Shown here piece after piece: positions 57,904 to 64,000 of a DNA stretch of 64,000 nucleotides (position 1 is its first letter; each line of letters begins with the position of its first letter). This DNA is from Tepidamorphus gemmatus. GTDB taxonomy: Bacteria; Pseudomonadota; Alphaproteobacteria; Rhizobiales; Tepidamorphaceae. Location of the stretch: positions 372,001-436,000 of the forward strand of contig NZ_SMAK01000002.1 in the NCBI RefSeq assembly GCF_004346195.1, in the 5' to 3' direction. A program made the position numbers and the translations under genes. The notes below the pieces were generated by a model that was given only the letters and a program-made list of their open reading frames with translations, made no database searches and was not told the origin of the DNA.

Positions 57904-57920
57904 GGAGTTTTTGCAGTGCA
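57882..57920. promoter_or_regulatory. Two TGCA-N-TGCA elements at the phasin promoter
   Basis: TGCAATGCA at 57882-57890 lies in the -10/-35 spacer and TGCAGTGCA at 57912-57920 lies just upstream of the -35. Their centres are 30 bases apart, near three helical turns. PhaR-type repressors of phasin genes bind TGC/GCA-rich sites, so this is a candidate PhaR operator pair. Confidence 0.5.
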
Positions 57921-58196
57921 CAATGGCAAGTTGCTCGGCGGGACCCGCCCGTCAGGCTTTACGGTTTCCTAACCCCGATCGACTAATTTCCCTCAAATCC
58001 GATGCGCGATGATGACGATCGGGGCGCTGCCCTGAAGATGCTGTCATTGCCGCGAAAGACATGAGGCGTTCGCGTTCGCTGGAGAGACGGGGGATCAACC
58101 TCTACCCATTGCGGCAGTCGGCCGGCAGGGTCCGTTCCCTGTCTGCGGCATGCTCCGCAGCGTGCGCGACAGTGTGATGGGATTGGAGATCGATCA
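57921..58196. other. Divergent intergenic region upstream of the carboxypeptidase gene
   Basis: No gene or RNA is seen. It presumably holds the promoter of the carboxypeptidase gene, but I cannot point to a convincing -35/-10 pair. Confidence 0.35.
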
Positions 58197-59585
58197 ATGA
58201 TCGGCGTTCTCCGGCAAGCTGGATGGACTGCGCAGCTGCGTCGCGCTGCGGGCTTTCTGGCAATCTGGATCGCGATCCTGGCCACGCTCGCGCCAGCGGC
58301 CGATGCGAATGAACGGTACGCGGCCTTCGTCATAGACGCGCTGAACGGCAAGGTGCTGTTCGCCCGCAATGCCGATGCGGCCCGGTATCCGGCGTCGCTG
58401 ACCAAGGTGATGACCCTGTACATCCTGTTCGAGGAACTGCAGGCCGGCCGGCTGCGGCCCGACTCGCGTCTCACCGCATCGCAGAATGCCGCCAATCAGG
58501 CACCCTCGAAGATCGGTATCAAGGCCGGCGAGACGATCACTGTCGATCAGGCGATCCGCTTCCTCGTCACCAAGTCCGCCAACGACGTTGCGGTCGTGGT
58601 GGCCGAGAACGTGTCGGGCAGTGTCCCGGCCTTCGCTGCCCGGATGACCCGCACGGCCCGCGCGATCGGCATGAACAGCACGACCTTCGCCAATCCGCAC
58701 GGCCTGCCCAACGACGCGCAGCGCACGACCGCCCGCGACATGGCGACCCTGGCCATCCAGATCATGCGGAGGTTTCCACAGTACTACGGCTATTTCCAGA
58801 CTCGCTCCGCGACCTGGAAAGGCACCACTTTCGGCAACCACAACAAGCTGCTCGGCACCGTTGCCGGAGTCGACGGCCTGAAGACCGGATACATCCGCGC
58901 CTCCGGGTTCAATCTCGTGTCCTCGATGCGGCGCGACGGCCGCCATATCGTCGCCGTGGTGATGGGTGGACGCACCGGCGCCTCACGCGACGCGCATATG
59001 CGCGAACTGCTCGAAACCTACATCAAGTCGGCTTCACGCGGTGGCGCACTGATCGCATCGGTCCCGCCCCCGCCGGTCGCGACGGCATCGGCCCCGGCGG
59101 CGCTTGCCGCAGCGCCGCTGCCGACGCCGCGGCCCGAGCTTGCGTCGCTGCCGGTCGGCACCGCCAGCCTGCCCGTCCCCCGGATGCTGGTTCCCTCGAC
59201 CACCGTGCCCGGCACGCTGGTCACTGCCGGGGCTACTGCATCGTCGAAGTCGCTCGATACGCTCGCTGCCTCGGCGACGGCGGCGCCGCCACCCCCCTAT
59301 GAGACCGGATCCACGGACTCAGAACCTCCGGTCGTACGCCCGGGCGACTGGGTGATCCAGGTCGGCGCCTTCAACAGCGAGGCCCTTGCCCGCGAGGCGC
59401 TGCAGCGCGCTCAGGCCGCCCTTCCCGACAGGCTCGGCGCAGCCACCGCCTTCACCGAGACGACCGAGAAGAATGGAACGACGTTGTGGCGGGCGCGCTT
59501 TGCCGGCTTCGACAAGCCCGAGGCCGAGGGAGCCTGCGCGGAGCTGAAGCGCAACTCGTTCGGCTGCTTTCCGGCCCAGAACTGA
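58197..59585 (+). CDS. D-alanyl-D-alanine carboxypeptidase with SPOR domain
   Basis: 462 aa, S11 family. A signal/anchor sequence covers about residues 15-37. The active-site motifs are SLTK (about residues 67-70), SAN (about 127-129) and KTG (about 228-230). A Pro/Ala/Thr-rich linker (about residues 285-380) leads to a C-terminal SPOR domain starting GDWVIQVGAFNSEALARE, which binds denuded peptidoglycan at the septum. It trims pentapeptide stems in the periplasm. Convergent with the J-domain gene. Confidence 0.94.
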   Translation: MIGVLRQAGWTAQLRRAAGFLAIWIAILATLAPAADANERYAAFVIDALNGKVLFARNADAARYPASLTKVMTLYILFEELQAGRLRPDSRLTASQNAANQAPSKIGIKAGETITVDQAIRFLVTKSANDVAVVVAENVSGSVPAFAARMTRTARAIGMNSTTFANPHGLPNDAQRTTARDMATLAIQIMRRFPQYYGYFQTRSATWKGTTFGNHNKLLGTVAGVDGLKTGYIRASGFNLVSSMRRDGRHIVAVVMGGRTGASRDAHMRELLETYIKSASRGGALIASVPPPPVATASAPAALAAAPLPTPRPELASLPVGTASLPVPRMLVPSTTVPGTLVTAGATASSKSLDTLAASATAAPPPPYETGSTDSEPPVVRPGDWVIQVGAFNSEALAREALQRAQAALPDRLGAATAFTETTEKNGTTLWRARFAGFDKPEAEGACAELKRNSFGCFPAQN

Positions 59586-59597
59586 GCGGGAGGCCGC

Positions 59598-60308
59598 CTA
59601 GCGATGTTTGCGAAGCAGAAATTCCTTGGCTTCGTTGATCTTGGCGGCAAGGTACGTAGATCCCCCACGATCGGGATGCAGCTTGAGCATCAGTTCGCGG
59701 TGCGCACGCCGGATCACGGCCTCCTCGGCGCCCGGCGGCACGCCCAGTATCTGATAGGCCTGCTCCGCCGTCATTGGCCCGTCGTCGCGGACCGGGCCGC
59801 CCTGCCCCGCGCCCGCATCCGGCTCACCGTCTTCACGCCAGCCGGGCGCCCTGCGGTCGAGATACACCTCGAGTAGCTGTCGACTGCGGTCGTCGTCGAG
59901 CTCTGCGAGAAGATCGAGCAGCGCCTGCTCATCGAGCGAAGATAGGCTGCATCCGGCGTGCAGACCGCGCAGCACCGTCCCATCCAGTTCGCCGGAGTCG
60001 TGATCGAGCGTCATCTCCAGCCAGGGCGAGCGCACCTTCGAGGTCTGGCCCGGCGAGGGGTCCGCGTGCCCGCCGTAGCTTCCCATCATGCCGCGCCCCA
60101 TGCCCAACAATGACAGCCCGAGCGCGGCCAGCGGCAGCGCGAGAGCCCATCGGCCGAGAAACGCGAGCACCAGCGCTCCGGCAAGCGCCACAATGCCTCC
60201 AGCCATCCTGATCCCGCGGGCCAGCCGTGCCGGATTGGCCGAGACGAAGCCGCGAACCAGCAGGATGACGATGAGGAGGCCGATCACCCCGAGAATGACG
60301 GCGCCCAT
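59598..60308 (-). CDS. Membrane-anchored J-domain protein
   Basis: 236 aa. Two hydrophobic segments near the N-terminus (about residues 3-20 and 36-70) anchor it; the C-terminus is a J domain with [20 protein letters not shown] and the HPD motif in KLHPDRGGS (about residues 215-223). The topology resembles DjlA-like DnaK cochaperones. A middle region, [20 protein letters not shown], is conserved in alphaproteobacterial versions. It follows the VWA gene by nine bases, so it is cotranscribed. Confidence 0.88.
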   Translation of the reverse strand: MGAVILGVIGLLIVILLVRGFVSANPARLARGIRMAGGIVALAGALVLAFLGRWALALPLAALGLSLLGMGRGMMGSYGGHADPSPGQTSKVRSPWLEMTLDHDSGELDGTVLRGLHAGCSLSSLDEQALLDLLAELDDDRSRQLLEVYLDRRAPGWREDGEPDAGAGQGGPVRDDGPMTAEQAYQILGVPPGAEEAVIRRAHRELMLKLHPDRGGSTYLAAKINEAKEFLLRKHR

Positions 60309-60317
60309 CCGCGACTC

Positions 60318-61049
60318 TCAGTTGAGCTGCTGGAGCAGGAGACGCGCCTGCCCGCCCCTGCGCCCGTACTCCGCAAGGGCCTTGCGCCCCCCGGCGGCAA
60401 ACACGGCAACGGCGGCAAGCAGTTCGCGCAGCTGCCGGGCCGACCCCATGTCGAACCGGCAGTAGGCCCCGCCGGTCAGCCGCGCGATCTCACGGAAGGC
60501 CCGCTCGGCAACGGCATCGCGACCTTCATGGAACATGAACGCGCGCGTTCCCGACAGCGCGATCTCGCCGGCAAGCTGGCACAGCTCGTCGATCGATTCT
60601 TCCATGCAGTCGCCGATATAGACGAGCGCCTGTACGGGCTTCCGGCGTGTCTCGTCGCGCGTGTGGCGCAATACCTTGCGGATCTGAGTATGGCCGCCCC
60701 GGCAGTCGATCCGTGCCATCAGCCCGGCAAGGCTCGCCGGATCGGCGACCCATCGGCTGGCCCGGCACTCGCCGAAACCCCGGAAATAGACGAGCTGGAC
60801 ATCCAGTCCGCCGATGGCCGCAGTTTCCCGGAACATCTCGGCTTGCAGCTGACAGGCGGTATCCCAGGTCGGCTGGCGGCTCATGGTCGCGTCCAGCGCG
60901 AAGATCAGACGCCCGCGCGCACCCGCCGGCCGGTTGCCGGCCAGGGTCCGCGCCTCGCGCAGGAAGGTATCGATCTCGGAGTCCGAGCTGACCTGCTCCG
61001 GCGCGGGAGCGACCGGTCGCGAAACGGGTGTTTTCCTGTCCTCGGCCAC
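60318..61049 (-). CDS. VWA domain protein with variant MIDAS
   Basis: 243 aa. The VWA fold is suggested by GRLIFALDATMSRQPTWD (MIDAS position DxTxS instead of DxSxS), VQLVYFRGFGECRAS, and CRGGHTQIRKVL, with ALVYIGDCMEESIDELC as the later strand-helix. The N-terminal 40 residues are polar. No signal peptide, so cytoplasmic. Paired with the membrane J-domain gene, an arrangement I recall from other alphaproteobacteria; a joint role in protein assembly is only a guess. Confidence 0.8.
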   Translation of the reverse strand: MAEDRKTPVSRPVAPAPEQVSSDSEIDTFLREARTLAGNRPAGARGRLIFALDATMSRQPTWDTACQLQAEMFRETAAIGGLDVQLVYFRGFGECRASRWVADPASLAGLMARIDCRGGHTQIRKVLRHTRDETRRKPVQALVYIGDCMEESIDELCQLAGEIALSGTRAFMFHEGRDAVAERAFREIARLTGGAYCRFDMGSARQLRELLAAVAVFAAGGRKALAEYGRRGGQARLLLQQLN

Positions 61050-61150
61050 TGTCCTCGGTGCCTCGATTCCGGATCGTGCTCGGGTCCCCGGATTGTCTTG
61101 TCTAGATTTGGCGTTGTCGGGCGGTTTCGCAATGGCGCGACCCGTGGTCG

Positions 61151-61591
61151 CTAGAGCAATCCGAGCGCTGCCAGTTCGCGGCGCATGTCGTCCGGCATGT
61201 CCGCCGCGTCAGCTGACGCGTCCGCATCTAGGTCGGCCGGCGCCTCCGAGGCCGCCAGATAGCGCCAGCCCTGGAACGGAGCCCGCGGGCGCGGCACGAC
61301 CGGCACGACCCGCGGTTCGAGCACCAGGGCGCAGCGTTCGATTCCGTCGTCGCCGACCACACTGCGAATGTCCTTGAGCCGCTGGCGGCATTGAATGAGC
61401 CCGCGGATCACCCAGTAGAGCGAGCCGCCGGCCAGCAGCGAATCGCGCCGCCTGGGGCTCATCCGGGTCGTGTGAACCTGCTCGGCGGGCAGGCCGAGCC
61501 GCGCCCGCTCCGCCTGCCGCTCGGCGATCCAGTCCTCGAGATCGGCGATCGAGCTCGCACCGACACAGAGCTTGACGAGGTGGACAGTCAT
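61151..61591 (-). CDS. DUF1489 family protein
   Basis: 146 aa from the ATG at 61591. The pattern VHLVKLCVGASSIADLEDWI, VHTTRMSPRRRDSLLAGGSL, YWVIRGLIQCRQRL, and RPRAPFQGWRYLAASEAPAD defines this alphaproteobacterial family of unknown function. The C-terminal Asp/Ala-rich segment is variable. The start codon overlaps the flavin-reductase stop by one base. Confidence 0.9.
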   Translation of the reverse strand: MTVHLVKLCVGASSIADLEDWIAERQAERARLGLPAEQVHTTRMSPRRRDSLLAGGSLYWVIRGLIQCRQRLKDIRSVVGDDGIERCALVLEPRVVPVVPRPRAPFQGWRYLAASEAPADLDADASADAADMPDDMRRELAALGLL

Positions 61592-62199
61592 CACGTCTCG
61601 AGCGTCGGGCGCCGCATCTGGAACACGTCGTCGACCACGGAATAGTCCATGTAGCCGAGCCGGGCGATGGGCCGGGCGCGGCTGATGTCGACCATGCCGT
61701 CGACGATGAGCCTCTCGTCGATATGGATGCCGACCACCTGTCCCAGCACCAGCCACTGGTCGGTGTCGGCCCCGTCGAGTCCGATCAATGGTATCGTCTG
61801 CAGGTGTCTGCATTCCAGTGCGACCGGCGATTCAGCGACGCGGGGCGGCTTGACGATGCGCGACGGCACCGCCGTCAGCCCGGCCGTGGCCAGTTCATCG
61901 ACGCCGGCCGGATAGGGCGCCGAGGACTGGTTCACCTGCGCCCGCAGCTCCCAAGTTGCGAGATTGCAGACGAATTCCCCGCCTTCATCGGCATTCGTCG
62001 CGCTGTGCTTCCAGCCGGTCGAGCCGAAGGCGACGATGTGCGGATTGGTCGCGAAGGCGTTGAAGAAGCTGTAGGGGGCCAGATTGACCCGCCCGTCCCG
62101 GTCGAGCGTTGATATCCAGCCGATCGGCCGCGGCACGACAAGAGCCTTGAACGGATCGTGCTTCAGCCCGTGGCGGTTCTCAACGGCATCGTAGAACAT
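61591..62199 (-). CDS. Flavin reductase family protein
   Basis: 202 aa from the ATG at 62199. FMN-binding split-barrel features: VVPRPIGWISTLDRDGRVNL, APYSFFNAFATNPHIVAFGS, and EFVCNLATWELRAQVNQSSA. It probably reduces flavin or binds FMN in an oxygenase pair, with no partner gene seen. It belongs to a tight four-gene run with the nitroreductase, HAD and DUF1489 genes. Confidence 0.9.
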   Translation of the reverse strand: MFYDAVENRHGLKHDPFKALVVPRPIGWISTLDRDGRVNLAPYSFFNAFATNPHIVAFGSTGWKHSATNADEGGEFVCNLATWELRAQVNQSSAPYPAGVDELATAGLTAVPSRIVKPPRVAESPVALECRHLQTIPLIGLDGADTDQWLVLGQVVGIHIDERLIVDGMVDISRARPIARLGYMDYSVVDDVFQMRRPTLET

Positions 62200-62201
62200 G
62201 T

Positions 62202-62921
62202 TCACCCCCACACCCCGGCCGGACAACCGGCATCGATCCAATCCGGCAGCGCCTCGATACTGGCCAGCACCACATCCGCGAGGGGTTCGAGATCGGCGAG
62301 GCCACCGTTTCCGCTGAGCACCGCGATCGCCCAGCCCGCCCCGGCGGCACGCGCCATCTCCAGATCGTGGACATTGTCCCCAACGACGGCGACACAGTCC
62401 GGTGTCAGCCGTGCTGCGTCGCAGAAGGCGTGCACCATGTCCGGCCCCGGCTTCGGTCTGGCGACGGAATCGTAGCCGAACACGTGGGGCACAAGCGGTG
62501 CCAGACCCTTCGTTTCGAGAAACGCGCGCACCGACACCAACGAGTCGTTGGTGGCGATGCCGTAGGCCAGCCCGCGCCGCTCCAGCTCCCTGAAGAACGG
62601 CTCGAGGGCAAACAGCGGCGCCGAGGTGATGGGCCCCATCCGCGCGCAGGTCGTGTCGATATGACGCGCCAGTTCGAGACCACGCGCTGCATCGACGTCG
62701 GGCCACCACAGCGCGACCAGGTCGCGCGTCGACCCGGCAGCGAAGACCGATCCGGCTCGCAGTCGCCCGGTCGCTGTATCAAGACCGGCAGCCTCTGCCA
62801 TCGCCTCGGCCCGTTCCGCGCCACCGAGCTCCTCCGCCAGGTGGAGGATGACCGGCCCCCAGGTGGCATCGCAGTCGATCAGCGTGCCATCCTTGTCGAT
62901 GAGGACGCCCCGTGGCGTCAT
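62202..62921 (-). CDS. HAD family phosphatase
   Basis: 239 aa from the ATG at 62921. HAD motif I LIDKDGTLID (first Asp the nucleophile), motif II in GIATNDSLVSV, Lys in ARPKPGPDMVHA and motif IV VGDNVHDLEMARAAGAG. Subclass IA cap. Substrate is unknown, phosphoglycolate-like. It lies between the nitroreductase gene (one base upstream) and the flavin reductase gene. Confidence 0.92.
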   Translation of the reverse strand: MTPRGVLIDKDGTLIDCDATWGPVILHLAEELGGAERAEAMAEAAGLDTATGRLRAGSVFAAGSTRDLVALWWPDVDAARGLELARHIDTTCARMGPITSAPLFALEPFFRELERRGLAYGIATNDSLVSVRAFLETKGLAPLVPHVFGYDSVARPKPGPDMVHAFCDAARLTPDCVAVVGDNVHDLEMARAAGAGWAIAVLSGNGGLADLEPLADVVLASIEALPDWIDAGCPAGVWG

Positions 62922-62922
62922 G

Positions 62923-63501
62923 TCAGCCGACCCATCGCACGACGATCGAGTCGAGATCCGGCCGATCGCGCTCCACCGGCGCTTCTGCCGGCGTGCCGAT
63001 ATGGATGAAGCCGGCAATCCGCTCGCCCTCCTTCAGGCCGAGCAGCCGCGCGACCTCCGCGTCGTAGGCCGGCCAGCCGGTCAGCCATTGCGCCGCGTAT
63101 CCCGCCGCATGGGCGGCGTGCAGGAGGTTGAGGCATACGGCACCCGCGGAAAGCTGCTGCTCCCAGACAGGGATCTTCGGATGCTCCGCGGCGCGCGACA
63201 CCACGGCGACGACCAGTGGCGCCCCGTCGCGCTTGCTGCGTTCGACCTCTGCCATCTGCTCGGAGGCCGCCTCGTTGCGTGACCGCCAGATTTCCATCAA
63301 CCGTTCGGTGAAGACGGCTCGCTCCGGGCCGCCGATGATGATGAAGCGCCACGGCACGAGCTTGCCGTGGTCGGGCACCCGTGCAGCGATGCGCAGCATT
63401 GACTGCAGACCGGCGTCGTCGGGCGCCGGGGCCACCAGGCGGGCGGCCGGGATCGATCGGCGCGTGGAAAGGTATTGGATGAGGTCGCTGCTGTTCGTCA
63501 C
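62923..63501 (-). CDS. Nitroreductase family protein
   Basis: 192 aa from a GTG at 63501; the frame runs upstream without similarity. FMN-binding features: STRRSIPAARLVAPAP, ARVPDHGKLVPWRFIIIGGP, GAVCLNLLHAAHAAGYAAQW and KEGERIAGFIHIGTP, the YdjA-like group. It reduces nitro or quinone substrates with NAD(P)H. First gene of the minus-strand run, divergent from the exported VWA gene. Confidence 0.9.
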   Translation of the reverse strand: MTNSSDLIQYLSTRRSIPAARLVAPAPDDAGLQSMLRIAARVPDHGKLVPWRFIIIGGPERAVFTERLMEIWRSRNEAASEQMAEVERSKRDGAPLVVAVVSRAAEHPKIPVWEQQLSAGAVCLNLLHAAHAAGYAAQWLTGWPAYDAEVARLLGLKEGERIAGFIHIGTPAEAPVERDRPDLDSIVVRWVG

Positions 63502-63742
63502 GGTCTGGACTTCTGCAAGGGTTCCGGCTGTCGAGGGACGCAGACAGGATGCTGCGACAGAAGAGAAAGCGCGCTGCCGGCAATTGTCCAGCCCTCGTGT
63601 TCCAGCCCTCGCGTGGCATCCGCGTGCAGCTGCCCAAGCCGCGCCACATTCGACCGGCGTATTGAGTCGCGGTTCCTGCCGCGGACGGTCGTTCACAGCG
63701 TCGAATCGCGTAAGATTTCCGGCTCAGGGCGAAACGTCACCG

Positions 63743-64000
63743 ATGCAGTTCATCAGGATGCCAGACTGGCGCATGGTCCGCACCGCCGCCCGGCGGGCGT
63801 GGATCGCCGTCGCGCTTGCCGGCTGTCTTGGCCCAATCGACTCGGCCTCTGCCGGTTCGCTGATGGTCGTCGTCGACGGTTCGAACAGCATGTGGGCCGA
63901 GATCGACGGCGTGAACAAGATCGTCGCCGTTCAGGATGCCATCGATCGCGCACTGTCGACGCAGAACCGCGGCCTGTCGGTCGGCGTCGTCGCCTATGGC
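63743..64000 (+). CDS. Exported VWA domain protein, 3' end outside the window
   Basis: 86 residues are visible from ATG 63743 and the frame is open at the window end. A signal peptide, possibly with a lipobox-like LAGC, runs to about residue 36. The mature start SLMVVVDGSNSMWAEIDG carries the DxSxS MIDAS of a VWA domain, followed by NKIVAVQDAIDRAL and LSVGVVAYG. Such proteins act at the envelope in metal-dependent protein interactions. Upstream 63502-63742 has no gene. Confidence 0.75.
   Translation, partial: MQFIRMPDWRMVRTAARRAWIAVALAGCLGPIDSASAGSLMVVVDGSNSMWAEIDGVNKIVAVQDAIDRALSTQNRGLSVGVVAYG

Overview
The window looks like a chromosomal segment of a GC-rich alphaproteobacterium, most probably in or near the Hyphomicrobiales (Rhizobiales). 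The lineage call rests on the divK-pleD pair next to rpmG and a DUF3572 gene, an EipB (DUF1849) envelope protein, DUF1489, Usg, the DUF6867 gene behind the liv genes, a CxxC-headed DNA polymerase IV, a short phasin and clpS-clpA. No species can be named from the sequence alone.

Layout. Positions 1-3186 are an accessory tract of small, mostly unrecognised genes with lower and uneven GC. It holds a Doc/Fic toxin with a small upstream partner, a low-complexity GAT-rich segment, a probable frameshifted gene, and three GTTACAA repeats at an exact 12-bp period. It abuts the 3' end of a tRNA-Leu(UAA) gene at 3187-3271, so it reads like one end of an element integrated at that tRNA, although no integrase lies inside the window. 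From 3272 the core genome begins: mgtC-like, gpt, cinA-like, sfsA, an FkbM methyltransferase, map and radC. Between radC and the next operon is a remnant resembling a phage tail/virion-morphogenesis gene (8717-8962).

Positions 9123-13169 encode a circularly permuted ATP-grasp protein, an alpha-E protein, a transglutaminase-like protein and an Anbu (ancestral proteasome beta) protease, a cluster suspected of making and removing a peptide modification. After an EamA transporter and usg, 14653-24185 (minus strand) is a complete form II CoxL-type molybdenum hydroxylase operon in the order coxG-coxS-coxL-coxM-coxD-coxE, then two separate XdhC half-proteins and a molybdopterin-binding/MocA fusion. 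Divergent from it, 24317-26848 is pcaB-pcaD-pcaC (protocatechuate branch of beta-ketoadipate catabolism), followed by an AraC-type regulator, a TRAP transporter (dctPQM) and a full branched-chain amino acid ABC importer (livHMGF, a DUF6867 protein, livK).

Positions 36871-47927 carry a P1-family peptidase, sqdB (sulfolipid head-group synthesis), a hydroxymuconic-semialdehyde-type aldehyde dehydrogenase, ugd, rpmG, a second aldehyde dehydrogenase, the pleD-divK cell-cycle/c-di-GMP pair, a DUF3572 gene and a ROK kinase. Positions 48023-57804 carry dinB, eipB, a RidA protein, a GDPD phosphodiesterase, a FemAB/GNAT-like protein, a HIT protein, azlCD, clpA-clpS and a phasin. The phasin has a good sigma70-like promoter flanked by TGCA-N-TGCA elements and a strong terminator. 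The right end has a D,D-carboxypeptidase with a SPOR domain, a membrane J-domain protein, a VWA protein, DUF1489, a flavin reductase, a HAD phosphatase, a nitroreductase and the start of an exported VWA protein cut by the window end.

The metabolic genes suggest an organism that scavenges aromatic acids, organic acids and branched-chain amino acids, stores polyhydroxyalkanoate and makes sulfolipid. The form II Cox enzyme should not be read as proof of CO oxidation.
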